Shown: positions 1 through 12,040 of the stretch, piece after piece | Layout of the letters: each line of letters starts with the position of its first letter | Numbering within the stretch: position 1 is the first letter of the stretch | Assembly: GCF_963583255.1 (NCBI RefSeq) | Contig: NC_084810.1 | Location: 5,673,751 to 5,737,750, forward strand | Direction: 5' to 3' | Origin: Pyrus communis | Taxonomy: Eukaryota > Streptophyta > Magnoliopsida > Rosales > Rosaceae | DNA length: 64,000 nt | Position numbers and translations under genes: made by a program | Notes under the pieces: generated by a model | What the model saw: only the letters and a program-made list of their open reading frames with translations | What the model was told of the DNA's origin: nothing | Databases searched by the model: none

Positions 1-760
1 GTCATGTGTGGAGAATGACCATCCAGCTAGCCTTTCACCCCCTTAATCCACCCAATTTCGTACCCTTTAGTTTGTTTCTACAAGTTTGTTTGTTTAAATC
101 TTAAATTCGTCAAAACAATCCCCCGTTTAGTATTCTGAGTCTTTTTAGTTTAATATTCGTCCAAACTTCCCTTTAGTTCCTGTTTCGAGTCAATTTAACT
201 TAGTTTGTATGTTTTGAATCAGTTTAGCTTATTTTGAGTAGTTTAAGTTTAGTTTTATGTTTTCGAGTCTAGTTTAGTGATTTAGAGTTCAATTTGTGTA
301 GATTAGCAGCCCTCCTGATCCCCAGCCTAGAACAATCCCTACTTTCATATACTACAACTATCAAAAAGAGGGTTTAAGTTTGTGTGCTATTTTATATCAC
401 ATCAATTCCATATAAATTGAGTTAATTGGCTAATTAATGGATTTATTCCTAATTAATCCATTAATTACCAATGAAATGACCCATTTCACACAAAAATACC
501 CCAAAGGGCCGGCTACCTTTTCACAAGAGGGGGACCGGCCATGCACTATATATTCAACCTTATTTCCTCTAAAAACCTAGGTCTACACTCTTGCAAAACT
601 CCAAAAACTCCCTAAACATTTTTCTCTCTAAATTCTAACTTTGGCATCAGAGGCTCTTAGGCCAAAGCCCCCTCCCCCCATTCATCGTGGGCGTGTGAGG
701 CTCTTGGCCTTGACCCTAAGGTGTTAATTGTTTTGTAAGTGCAATTTTGTCCAAGAATAA
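1..760. repeat. Degenerate LTR-retrotransposon-like stretch
   Basis: No coding frame of note is present. The stretch contains repeated 'gagt(c)tagttta'-like phrases at 130-300, then a TATA-like ctatatatt near 543-552 followed by a leader-like C-rich region with 'tttggcatcagagg' near 640. This layout resembles a plant LTR with its promoter and downstream primer-binding region. Neither the LTR partner nor a target-site duplication is visible, so the boundaries and class are inferred. It could be a solo or truncated LTR. Confidence 0.3.
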
Positions 761-789
761 GGAAACGGAAATTTGCATCCACAAATACC

Positions 790-3240
790 AAACGAAAATC
801 AAGCCAATGCATGTGCGTCACCCAATTTCCAAATCCATGTCACAATTTTCATCGTGTGGTAACTAGAAAAGGAAATGGCATGGCTATGGAGGCGGAGGGT
901 ACTTGAAGGATGCATGTCACTGTTACTAAAGATGAAAATCGATCGGTCGGAATCGTGAGCTGGTGGAATATTACACAGTACGTCGGTATAAAACTTGCTG
1001 AGTGGCCGGTCCAATAAAAGTGTGTTCACATGCAACTTATGAACTTGGATGTTTTATATGTTTCGATCTATTTGTCCACTTGCAACTAATTAACTTTGGA
1101 CGCTTCATCAACTTGCAAGAGACGACGCGTGATAAATCCGGTACATCAAAAGGTACCATCGATTAGTACTTTTTTATCCGCACCATATATAGGGGTAATG
1201 TTGGTCAACACTCCTGTTCACTTCCCATACATATATGTTAGTTTTGGTTTATTGATCTTCTTCAATTTGTTCGATTCAACAGTCGAGAGTTAAGAAAGAT
1301 GTGTGAAGTAAAAATAAATAGCACCACCCCACATATATATGCTACCTGATCCTTTATCCAAAGGGATTTTCATTTTTTTTTTCTCGTAAAAATTAGGACT
1401 AGCTGTGGTAAACACTCCATCTTGAATTTCAATAATCCAAATTGTTTATTTTTCAAGTTGCACTTCATAGATTATTTCTGCCAAATATTGCTCAAATCGT
1501 AAATGTTTAAGGGTTTTAATTGAGTTTAAGAAATTGATAAACACAATCTTCTAAAAAAAACATTGAATTTCATTATGACAATCAAATATCTAAATGGTTT
1601 CAGATTGAATTGTTTTTTTTGCAAGGATAATCCATGAATGATGACTCAAAAAATAAACTGTTCGGATCGTTGAAATTCAATATGGACTGGGACTCACATC
1701 TAGTCCTCATTTTTACAAAAAAAGGGAAACCCTTTGGATAAAAGCTCTTGTTATTATCCTCCGAGAATATTCTTAGAAGAAAAACATGCACATGTAATGA
1801 AGATGGTGAATGATGAGGTAAACAATATAATACGCGAGATTAACACTGATGACATTCAGTTGTGATATTAATTGAGATTAAGGTGGTCAATTATAAAAAG
1901 AGGATAAAATATATGCTATAGATTAGAGTTTCTCAGAAACAAGTCATTCTATCTCTTTTGTGGTAGACAGTACTTTCCGGATGATTGATTCAACGACCAG
2001 TTTCTACGATCTTACAACTCCAAATAAACAAATTAATGAACAATTTCAACTGCATACGCTCTACAATTCAACAGCTCAAATATGCCACTCGTACAAGTCT
2101 TTGATTTGGAATATATCACATGTTTTAAATCATACTCTATACCAAATATTCCCACTTCCAATATTAATTAATTGTTATAAAATACTCAAGTATATATGAG
2201 TCAAATATTACATTATTTATACAAATATGAAATTAGCACCTAATGGCTCGTCTTGCCCATCAAATATAATTTATATAAATATTAATAATTGTTATAAACT
2301 ACTCCGTTTAATATCAAGTGCTGATGAAACATGGTTGTTTTTATTAATATACATATACATATATGCTTAACGTACATAATTATAAATAAAACCCAAATGA
2401 AAAATCCAAACCAGTGGTTTGCCAACCACAAGAAGAAAAAAAGGTATTTTATCCTTGCCTTTTGATGCTTAAAGCCTTAAAATATAGGTTGTAGTTTTCA
2501 ATGAGAAATTGGTTCATGCTTCAAAAGGAACAATTCAGAGAGACGGGAAAAAAAACCTCTCTACATTCTTGTTTTGAGTGTGAAATTGCTAAGATGCTAA
2601 TTGCTTGATTCGAGAATGGAATGTTGGATCTTCTCAAAGAGGTTTGTACTTTGTAGTATGTCATGGTTTTGGAATAAAGTAGCCTCTTCTCCCATTAAAC
2701 TTGGAGAAAACAAAAAATGAAATATTGAATGATAACTTAAAGACATATTACCACCTATCATCTGATGTTCAAATATAATTTATATAAATACATGTTTTGA
2801 CAATTACAATATAACGGTCGAGATGGTGGTTCTATTAAATACACATATAACATCAAATTTCTATATATTTTAACAAACATCTGGCGGCTAAACCAAAAAA
2901 ATCTAGATCTGTGGCAATATGCCGTTAATATTGATCTCCTTGTCCTTTTCAACAGCATATATTTGTCCAATAAGATGAACAAAACATGCATATAGCTTAT
3001 CACTTCACATTTCACATTCATTTGATTTATTTTCTCATTAGTTGATGATACGGTCTTTGTATTTATATGGTGTCACAGATCATAACAATATATCCTCTAT
3101 TAATCAACTGATTAAATAAATATAATCAAGCTTAATTAATTTGGAATTAATGTAATAAATATTCAAATGCTACATGGATTAGCAGTGTATATGTTTCCTG
3201 CATGCTACATTCGAAGCATATTCAATCACAGGCATGTTAA
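790..3240. other. AT-rich intergenic DNA, no gene recognised
   Basis: Only short open frames (60-90 codons) without recognisable protein similarity or plausible splice continuity occur here. Composition is strongly AT-rich with poly-A/poly-T runs. I see no RNA gene. Confidence 0.5.
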
Positions 3241-3242
3241 CC

Positions 3243-3590
3243 AAACTGGTCATTGAAATTGGCCTAACTTCTATTTTGGTTCCTAAGATTTAAAATCGAT
3301 AAAAGTATTTTCTAAGTTTGTCAACCGTCAATCATTTTGGTCTTTCCACGACAAATCTTTGTTAAATAAGGATCAGAATGACAAAAAACATAACTTCAAT
3401 TTAATAAATAATGAGCCAAATTGATTTGACAACAATTAAGGATATTTTGTCATTTTCTTAAAATTTTACAAAGATATTTTTTTACAGAAAAGCTAAAATG
3501 ATTGATGGTACATAAACTTAAGGACCAATTCTATTAATTTTAAATCTCAGAAACCAAAGTGATCAGAAATTATGTCAACCTTCAATCAAT
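3243..3590. mobile_element. Foldback (long inverted repeat) element, short version
   Basis: The left arm (about 3243-3345) carries phrases such as 'ggttcctaagattt', 'gtttgtcaaccgtcaatc' and 'attttggtc'. The right arm (about 3490-3590) carries their reverse complements. The same arm sequence forms the much longer foldback at 14195-15030, so the two belong to one family. There is no coding content, which fits a non-autonomous MITE or foldback element. The TSD was not resolved. Confidence 0.6.
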
Positions 3591-3714
3591 TAACTTGCAT
3601 ATAAAGTCGTGGTTGTTGGGTGATAATCACTTGCAACGATCAATCAGCCCTACTCAATATTAATTAATCTTAAATAAATAAATTTGATTTATTCGTGTTA
3701 ATATTTAGTGTTTA

Positions 3715-3939
3715 TCTCTACTAATTAATAAAACACTCATTTTCAACCAAAATCTTATGAAATTAGCAATTTAACCCTATAATTAAAACAGAACATGAAT
3801 AAGAAATATGGCAGAAATGATATTTCATATAACCAAATTTTCTACTCCCACACCTCTATCACTCTCTTCCTCTCTCCTTCTATTTCAAAAAAAAAAATAA
3901 AAAATTTTCTCACACACTTTGTGTGTGCCCAGATGCTAG
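3715..3939 (+). mobile_element. Non-autonomous Helitron (deletion derivative), copy 1
   Basis: The element starts with TCTCTACTAATTAATAAAAC and ends ...CTAG. About 9 bp before the CTAG is a perfect 7-bp stem hairpin (cacacac-ttt-gtgtgtg, 3911-3927). The base before is A and the base after is T, as expected for Helitron insertion at an A|T site. A second copy at 35312-35617 has the same ends and hairpin and a similar interior, with an extra internal block. At 225 bp it encodes nothing and would need an autonomous Rep/helicase element elsewhere. The TC start, hairpin and CTRR end are the established Helitron signature; the family assignment is mine. Confidence 0.7.
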
Positions 3940-4003
3940 TATTCTTTACGAAGACGCAAACAAAGACGACCCACTTGTTGAGGTAATGGATTAAAACCAA
4001 CAA

Positions 4004-4215
4004 GATCTTTTCCGGATCCTTTTGGTGAGGATCCTCGGGATCTATGACTTGTGTCCGTTCATCGTATATCGTGCGGTTAGTTTTTGTCAAGCACTATTTG
4101 TGTTTAATTTTAAATAAAAATATTTAAAATCATTTCTGACCGTACGATAAACGATGAATGAACAAGATTGACGAATTCCCGAGATCCTCACAAAAAGGAT
4201 CCGGCGAGAATCCGG
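4004..4215. mobile_element. MITE family A, copy 1
   Basis: About 210 bp with imperfect terminal inverted repeats. The left end reads ccggatccttttggtgagg and the right end is its inverse around gatcctcacaaaaaggatcc. The inner parts of the arms, cgtatatcgtgcggt and accgtacgataaacgatg, are also inverted. It encodes no protein. Further copies lie at 6465-6695, 13448-13662, 24035-24222 and 45190-45392. Confidence 0.7.
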
Positions 4216-4225
4216 ATTCGGATTA

Positions 4226-5340
4226 AAACACCAAATGGAGCAATGAGGACATGTTGATGTCATCTTTCAATTATTTGTGGTCCTGAAGACTAATAACACA
4301 TTTCATTTTATTTGTGAAACGACAAGAAATGGATTCAGCTTTATAATCCTCATAGGCCGGAAGACATGCATACTTCAAGGAGAGTGAGGTAGGGCTCGAA
4401 CACCAGTTCATGGCCCCTAACAAAAGGAAACAACAATATTGTTTCCTTTTCGGAACTAAAAGGGGTCTCGATAAAGATTTGAACAAAGCTTGGTTGAACA
4501 ATTAGCTAGAGGTTCTGCTATATAACAACTGTAGCTGCTTTTTGGTTTGACAAATGTCTAGTTTTATTTTTTTATTCCAAAGAATTATTCAGTTTGAAAA
4601 GTATCCCGTAAAAGACTAGAATGCCCTCACCTACTAATCTCTTTCAGTCCTTGATTACTCTGTAAAAAAAATTACTCTCGCTTAATACCAAGAATTTATC
4701 AAATAATATGCCAAAAATAAAAATTAACATTGGTGCATACCTAACGTATGAGGTGGGAAGATTAAATAGCGTCCATGACTCTAGAAAAGATAAAGGAGTT
4801 AACTTTTATCTATAGAGAGTAATAGAACGAAAGAAAAGCTGATCAGCGTCGACATTTTTGAAGAAAAGAAAAAACGTAAAAATTTTACACACATGCACAG
4901 CTTGTATGTAAAAAAGAGCATTATAGTCTATTACATGGGGTATTTCTACTATTGGTTAGTTTGTTAGAAAAGAAAAAAAACTTAAAAAATGTCAAACCAA
5001 AGCGTCACATTAATTTTTTAAAAGAAATTGCTATTAATATCAGCAGCTAACCAAGCTTTGCTCTAAAGTTTTACCATAAAGCAGAAAGATTCCAAAAATA
5101 GTGAGACATGAGCTGTCATTAGACCGTACCTATTGCATGTGACAGATAAGTACACACAAAAAAAAAAAAATTAAAAGACAAAAATTATAAAAAGAAAGAA
5201 AAAAAAGAAAAGAGATTCGGGTGTTTTCCATTACAATAGCGTCAGTCAATAATACAAAGAGAAATATTAAGAAGATTTTCTTAAAAATATGAGTTTTTAT
5301 AAAATATTTTGTCACTTCATGTTTTCGTTACAATATTTTA
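4226..5340. other. AT-rich intergenic DNA, no gene recognised
   Basis: I find no credible coding exon, RNA gene or complete element. There are several A-rich runs, for example around 5157-5215. The short frames here are low-complexity. Confidence 0.45.
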
Positions 5341-5343
5341 TAA

Positions 5344-5467
5344 TAGAAAGTGTTATTGGCACTTCAAAAATCTCATGTTACACTCATCACAAATATATTT
5401 TTCTTTCTAAATATAGAAAACTTGGAATGTAGAATAAGATTTTTAAAATGCCAATAACAATTTCCTT
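5344..5467. mobile_element. MITE family B, copy 1
   Basis: This is an almost entirely palindromic element. The left arm is gtgttattggcacttcaaaa and the right arm is its inverse ending ttttaaaatgccaataacaa. The loop contains 'tttctttctaaatatagaaa'. Its size is about 120 bp. Family members are at 24533-24655, 35699-35818 and 38703-38815, with a broken copy at 36828-37140. It has no coding capacity, and a transcript would fold into one long hairpin. Confidence 0.75.
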
Positions 5468-5905
5468 TTATAATATTAGCACAAAAATTTTAATTAAATT
5501 GTGAGATGTCACAAGAATTTCTCTCATCTTATTTTCATCCTCTTCTCTATTCTCTTCTCACATTTTAATTTTCATCTTACTGTCATTATAAAAAAAAATC
5601 GTTATAAACTATTAAAATAATTTTGCTGCAATCAAGAAAAAAAAAAGAGAAAAATTAGAAAGAGAGAGAAACCTCTTGCATTTCTAATTATTGATAGCGT
5701 TATGTACTGTACATCCGTACCATACGGCTTGTGGATTTGAGTGCTTGACAGCTTGTAATATGGCAAAAGCGACAGGTGAAAAGAGAGGTGGCTTATCTGA
5801 CTGCCACAGTTGTTTTGTCGTCCGCTTCACAATCGCACATGGGTGTACGCGTTATCAATAATGCAACTAAAACGAAAGTACGGCTGCTCTTACATTATGT
5901 ATATA

Positions 5906-6093
5906 GGGAAGAGATCCGGTCTGGGTCTCTTTCGCCGAAGGCTCAGAATTAAATAATGTGAACCGTTGAAATTTGTTTTAACAATTATAATTATTATAAT
6001 TTTTAGATAAACTCTTTGTTTGTAACTGTTATATTAAATTTTAATGACTCAAATCACTTGATTTTGGGTCTTTTATGAGGACCGGATCTCTTC

Positions 6094-6095
<2 letters not shown>
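5906..6095. mobile_element. MITE family C with 16-bp perfect TIRs
   Basis: The element begins gggaagagatccggtc at 5906-5921 and ends with the exact inverse gaccggatctcttccc at 6080-6095, giving 190 bp in total. The flanks are TA-rich, and the right side runs straight into a (TA)n tract, so the TSD cannot be read. No second copy was noticed in the window. Confidence 0.75.

Positions 6096-6137
<42 letters not shown>
6096..6137. repeat. (TA)n microsatellite
   Basis: About 20 uninterrupted TA units abut the right end of the MITE at 5906-6095. Confidence 0.95.
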
Positions 6138-6139
<2 letters not shown>

Positions 6140-6464
6140 AACTATGATTATATTAATATTTTAATTTGATTTTGTTAGGGTGTGGATCACAGGTTGTACT
6201 AATTTGATGTGTTGGATTTGAACAAGGTATGGTTCAAATATTTCGTCTGTGTTTGTTGTATGTGTCCTCTGCATTAATTTGTCCTCGTTTGGAAAAGTTG
6301 CAACCCTTTCATTTTCATTTTCTTGCAACAATCGCACGTTGTATTAAGTAGCAGAAAAAGTGAATAACAAATTTAACTGTTAAAATACTCGTAGTATTAA
6401 ATATTATGTATTATTAAAGTCACAATCATTTTTTTTGGTTATAAGAGTATAGGTACTTAAATGC

Positions 6465-6695
6465 TGAAAGGGATCCTTGCCGGATCATTTTCTTGAATAT
6501 CATAAAGATTTCATGATTGTGACAATTCATAGTATATCGTGTGGTCATAAATCATTTCAAAATTTAAAATGTAAAATTAAATATAAATAGTACCTAACGA
6601 AAAATAACCGCATAATGTACGATGAACGATCACGATCACAGGATCCCTAAGATTCTCAGGAAAAGGATTTGGCGAGGATCCTTTTCCCTTAAATG
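6465..6695. mobile_element. MITE family A, copy 2
   Basis: It shares the ggatcc-rich ends and the inner inverted blocks of the family (cacgat/atcgtg, gtacgatgaacg). The interior 'gtacctaacgaaaa' is shared with the copy at 45190. It is degenerate relative to copy 1, with mismatches in both arms. It is non-coding. Confidence 0.6.
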
Positions 6696-6699
6696 CTAT

Positions 6700-7325
6700 A
6701 GGTGTAGATTTTTTATGAGAAGTGCAAAGTTTTGGTTTTATAGTTTGACATGAATTTGATTGTTTTTTAGGCAATAACGTGAATTTGATTAGACGTATGT
6801 AATTTCAGATGGCTCAATCAAGTTGGCAATGTATTCTTAATTTCATTAGGTTTAAAACTATTATGATGAGTTTGAATCTTGGCTCAACAGAAATGTTGCT
6901 CTTTTGTGATTGTAAGGTCACATATTCGAGTAGTAAAAACAATCTTTTTTGTAGAGTAAGAGTAAGTGTATATGACTGCTTACGATAGACGTTCCTCTTT
7001 CGACTTTCAAAAAGTGATGTCGTGCTTTTTAAAACTAATTACGATAAATATTTAGATTGTTAACCATCAACGCTCCATGACAATACAAAATCAGAGGTAG
7101 TACTTTTCCCTGGCTTGAGGGGATGAATATATTTCATTTGATTCTGATGGTGACAATACAAACATGCATGTAATAATGCAGGAGACAAAAGAACTTGTAC
7201 GTGGTAAGTAAGACTAAATAAATTTTGGGCTTCAAATATTTGGGTCATGGTGACAATGATTATCTTGGGCCTCAATCATCTTTTATGTTGTTTATTTATC
7301 TATCTTTAAAGAAGAAAAAAAAGTG
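6700..7325. other. Intergenic DNA, nothing recognised
   Basis: No open frame with family resemblance and no structural RNA is visible between the MITE and the SINE. Confidence 0.45.
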
Positions 7326-7329
7326 GTAA

Positions 7330-7512
7330 ACAACCATCGGATGCCCTAGTGGTTGAGAATGAATTTCAGGCTCGTAATTCACACGGCATGTCCTGGGTTC
7401 TATTCCTGGGGCTGGTGAATCACAGGATGGTGGCCAGGGGGAATCTAAAATGCCTATGTAAGTCTTCCTGACACCCCAAAGGGTGGGTTGCCGTGGCAAA
7501 GCCACCAGCTGG

Positions 7513-7546
<34 letters not shown>
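7330..7546 (+). mobile_element. tRNA-derived SINE, family S1, copy 1
   Basis: A pol III A-box-like segment (ccctagtggttgag, about 7344) and a B-box-like segment (gggttctattcctgg, about 7395) lie at the normal spacing. They are followed by a body ending 'caaagccaccagctggtc' and an A-run of about 28 nt (7517-7545). Two more members share the 3' body: 25812-26020 (complete) and 40845-40957 (5' truncated). The A/B boxes plus poly-A are the established SINE pattern. The partner LINE is not identified. Confidence 0.75.
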
Positions 7547-7548
<2 letters not shown>

Positions 7549-7549
7549 A

Positions 7550-10500
7550 GTAGAATGTTGGAATTTTGGCTCCGTTCCCTTATGTATGAATAATTAATGG
7601 TGTTGGATGTGTAGCTTTATGGATAAAACTAGACACCTAAAAGGGTTGATTCCAACATGCCACTGCACGTCTTTCTCTCTTGCGCATATGGATCGTGCTC
7701 ATGTGCATGACTCTCTCTCTGTGCCAAATTGACACACTCCGACCAAATAACTAGCAAGCTAAGAGGTCGTAATGTGTTGGCTGACACTAAGCCGACATTG
7801 TTACCCCACCGTAGGATGACATCACAATACCAACCTAATGATGAAAGCCATAATAAGGAATTAACAATGTGAATTAATATGAACAATCCAGTTATCATTG
7901 ATTTCTCAATGTACCCCAACATATAAGGCCCATATTTTCTTTCCAAGTGTTTTGGGGCCTGAACTTGGAGGGCTGGTCGGGCCCATTGAAGTTTTTCCGC
8001 AACAGATACCCTAACACTATTAAAAATTAACCCACAGCCCAACCCATCCCATTCCTTCCATCTCAAGTTCTCAACCCAACTCATACTAAAACAAGATTCA
8101 AGATTGGCAATGCAGTATTTATTTAGAACTTCTAGTTTGTTAGGGGAATAACGTTTTTAATAACGTCAAGTGCACCCCTTAGTATTAAGGTCTATGTTAT
8201 TTCTTTTTATTTAAAAGTGGAATGTCAAGTTTTTACTCCCATAGATGACGAGTTCGATATCAACTTATTATGATCCGTTCATTGTGTGATTTAACTCAAA
8301 TTGCTCAAAGGTAATGCCAAGTGCACCTCCGCTGTAATTTTAAGCATGTATGGAGTTTATTTCAATGGCCCATTGAACAAGTGTCGTTTATAAGATTTGA
8401 ATTAATAGAAATCCTCAAATAAAATAAAGACTTAGCACTACTAGACCAAATAATCATTCAATTGTATCCACCATTTTTCAATTGGGGTGTGATATCCACA
8501 CATCCTATTTCACTTCTCACACATTTTTTAATTTTAGGCCTTTGGATCGGATGAATTGAAGAAAATCAACGGACAAAAATTATCAAGAAATGTGTGAGAA
8601 GTAAAATAGCACATCCCTTTCCAATTTTACATGGCACTCACCAACACCAGGGGCTGGCTAGCCCATCGTTTTATTTCTATTAGATAATGTTATCTTTTAT
8701 AATTGACTAATGCTTTTTTGCTTGGTGAGTGGGTTGAATCATGAGAGTGGGTCTTTGTTACAATTATCTTGTCGAAGATTGCAATTTCGAATCGAAAACT
8801 TGATGAAATATACTAATATTTACAAATAAACAGTTCTATTATTAAGAATTTTATGATAAAATTTTAATGTTTATTGAATTATGCAGTTGTTTAAGTTAAA
8901 ACGATGTAATTAACAATAAACCACGGACTCTAACTTTTAAATCTTGACACTGCAGCATCTGCTCCTTGTAGTAAAGTGCATACCATTATTGTAACGTTAT
9001 TTGTAATTTTTTTACCAGTAATATTGTATTATAAATATAGAATGTCACGGTAACCGTGTATCATATATTACACGAAAATTACTATTTTTAATAATAGAGT
9101 TGGTGTTGCTTACATGTGAATGCAGGTGGGGTAGCTGACTCTTACCCCTGTCACTCTTACCTGCTTTGGATAAGTCTAAAACGCCCCATCACCATCAAAC
9201 TATATCTCTATTTTTATTTTTATTTTTTTTATCAAAACACCATAATCTCAAACTGACACTTTAGGGCATTTTATTTTTTATTTTTTCAAAAAAGGAAAAA
9301 AAAATAAAAATAAAAAAGCTGACATATGAGCATCAAAAAAGGAATGGCAGCAGCTAATTGCTCTAAATTGATTCCTTCTAAACTTGTTTAAGCACCTTAT
9401 TATGTAATCTAACTATGTCTGTTAATCTCAAATATAATAAGGAAAGTATATAAGTATAATGTAGCTGAATAACTCCAGCTATAAAATTGTGAGAGTTGAT
9501 GGAACAGATATTTCTGAGGATTACCAAGCTCTCACGCAACTCAATTCCTTACGAACGACAAAAGAAAAATCTGAAGATATTATCTCAAAACTTATTAAAT
9601 TCCAAGGATAGTCCAAAATATCTTCGTTTCTGCAATAAGTCAAGTTAGGCAGCTATTGCTCCCATGGTATTCCAATTTACAGGATCAAAACAGCTTTATA
9701 CATGGAAATTCTGTGTTACTTTTCTAAAATAAAATAATTATTTAGTGCGTTATGAAATTACTTATTATTCAATATATTAATTATAAAAAATATATATAGT
9801 TAGGGTGTAAGTCTACAATTAATGGTACATAATAATTTCAGGACTTGTTTGATATTTAAGATTAGCACGACTTAGACAACACTAGATTTAAGGAATATTT
9901 GACAGAAATATGAATGTTAACTTGCATATTTTTCTAGCAAAGATAGAACATGGAGAAAGTTGCGAAGAAAAATTGTTCTTCTTAGTCCTACTATTTTGTG
10001 GTAATTAACAGGAATAAATTTTCTTTGCTCAAATCTTCTACCATCACTTACAAAAAATATGCAAACTGACATTCATGTTTTCATTTAACACAATAATATT
10101 GTCATTATTGTAACAGAGTTGATGCGTTGTAAAAGGTAGATATGACATTTGTGTTGTATTTTATGTGTTCGTGATATACCTAATATCTTAATGGGTTGTG
10201 TCGTATAATACCATTTAAAGTAAACGGGTAATATAACCCAACCCAAAAATTGATCAGTTAATATTATCAGGTAATATGATCCGACCCACTAAACCGTTGA
10301 GAAAATATACTTTATATTAATAAATAATGAAAACGAAAGACATAATTTGACCAAAAAAAAAATGAAAAACATAATACTGAATTAGTATAAGCATACCACA
10401 TTAAATAAATATTACTTCAAAATATAAAAAAAATTAAAAACATTTGTCTTTCACATTTTTTAGACTTGTACATTAATGATTATGAATTTTATTTGTTTTG

Positions 10501-11185
10501 AGCTCCCAAAAAAAAATAATATTGATGATGGTTTGTATGGTTTTAAAAATTCAAATGACGGTGTATCCATCCTTAAAGCGTAGAGGATGCGATTACGAGA
10601 GTTTATATTATTTTTTTCACATTTGTAAATTAATGATTATAATTTTTAAAACGTGTTTGGTATTTTTAAATTACTTATAACTTTGTAATTTCACTATTTG
10701 CCTATAGTATACATAAAAATAAATAAATAAATAAAATTTAATTTTTTTTTAATTTATATAAAATAATAATACAGTAATACATATTTATATACAATATATA
10801 CATATATTAAGCTTTTTTAGTAGTTTAAAAAATTAATATCATCAAAATATTTTTTTCTTAACATGTTGAAACGGATTATCCGCATATCACCCTCGTGTAA
10901 ATTTGTTATGGACTCGTTATTAACGGATTTTTATTGTGTGACTCAATAACAACCCAATTAGTTATCGTGTTGATCCAAAACCTGTTATTTTCATCTCATT
11001 TATGTATTTTGTTAACCGATCGTATGAAAAATTGTCATTTCTAGTAAACTGTCTTATTATGCTTGTCAATATAAAGTTCTATGTGTAATAAGATTGCAAA
11101 ATCATCATTTTTAAACAAATTATATAATAGTTTCCAAAAAAAAAAAAACAAATTATATAATAAAGTTGTTTGTCACAAAGTACAG
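7550..11185. other. Gene-free AT-rich region
   Basis: A 151-codon open frame on the minus strand (7629-8084) has no recognisable domain and is probably chance. A small inverted repeat at 8488-8622 (arms around tttcacttctcacacat and atgtgtgagaagtaaaat) looks like another MITE. The rest is AT-rich DNA with no gene or RNA that I can support. Confidence 0.45.
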
Positions 11186-11189
11186 AAAA

Positions 11190-11881
11190 GGGGTTAATCC
11201 CATTATCCTACATTGGCTAGAGGGAAAAGAGAACATTAATTTAAATAAAATTATCCTACTCTAACTAACATTGAGATTTTTTATGATAAAATCTCGCACC
11301 TAACGAATTGTGCAGGTGATAAAGTGAGGACAATATCGATGTTGTTGGAGTGGGCCCTTAGCCTGTCGACCTGAAAAATTCAACATGATATCAAAGCCAA
11401 GGGACTGTTACAATATCGGTGTTATTAGAGTGGGCACTCAGCCTGTCGACCTAAAAAATTCAACATGATATCAGAGCCAGGGGACTGCCATGTGATTGGG
11501 TGGGTTCCCTTTGGCCTTGCGCAATGGGTGAGTCCCGACATGGTTCCATGTATCCGAAAGTTGCCACGTGATTGGGTGGCTCCCCGTTTGGCCGCGCGTG
11601 TTGGGTGAGCCCCAACTTGGCTCCATGTAGTTGCCGTGTGTAGATCTCAACGTGTGACCCACAAAATGGGGTCTCACGTGTGGGGACGTGTTGGAATCCC
11701 ATTATCCCACATCGGTCAGAGGGAAAAGAGAACAACAATTTAAATAGAATTACCCCACTTTAACTAACATCGAAATCTTTTGTGATAAAACCTCAGATCT
11801 AATGAATTGGGCAGATAGTAAAGTAGAGACATTTTCGATGTTATTAAAATGGACCCTCAGCCCGACCTGAAAAATTCAACA
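11190..11881 (+). mobile_element. TRIM retrotransposon (LTR miniature) with duplicated PBS module
   Basis: The two direct LTRs are about 195 bp: 11190-11385 and 11689-11881. They share 'aatcccattatcc', 'agagggaaaagagaac' and the end 'ctgaaaaattcaaca'. LTR2 begins TGTTGG and ends CA. Directly after LTR1 is a primer-binding site like that for initiator Met-tRNA (tgatatcaaagcca, 11386). The LTR tail plus PBS is repeated at 11409-11479, where the second PBS (tgatatcagagcca) matches the canonical site better. The roughly 200-bp interior is itself a tandem pair (11488-11552 and 11564-11630). A possible TSD is aaagg (11187-11191 and 11882-11886). There are no gag/pol genes. LTR1 has lost its TG start, so this is an old copy. 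Confidence 0.75.
11565..11680. promoter_or_regulatory. Two CACGTG G-box palindromes inside the TRIM
   Basis: CACGTG occurs at 11565-11570 and 11675-11680, about 470 and 360 bp before the start codon of the downstream gene. CACGTG is the core recognised by plant bZIP/bHLH factors (ABRE/G-box). Whether they regulate the gene at 12041 is inference only. Confidence 0.35.
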
Positions 11882-12040
11882 AAAGGATAAGAACACCTTG
11901 AAGAAAGAGAATCTTATCCATCACACAAAAGATCCACGCCCCCGTAACAGCCATATAATACCGCCACTAGCCCCAGTAACAAATATACAAAATATTAAGC
12001 TCAGAAACTGTCTATGAGCATATAGTTTTGATCGGAAATA

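Noticed and set aside
7629..8084. 151-codon minus-strand open frame
   Set aside because: No domain, no splice partners and no family resemblance. The composition is like surrounding DNA, so it is most likely chance.
11460..11738. Minus-strand 92-codon frame with repeated GTHPL-like phrases
   Set aside because: Antisense translation of the duplicated TRIM interior.
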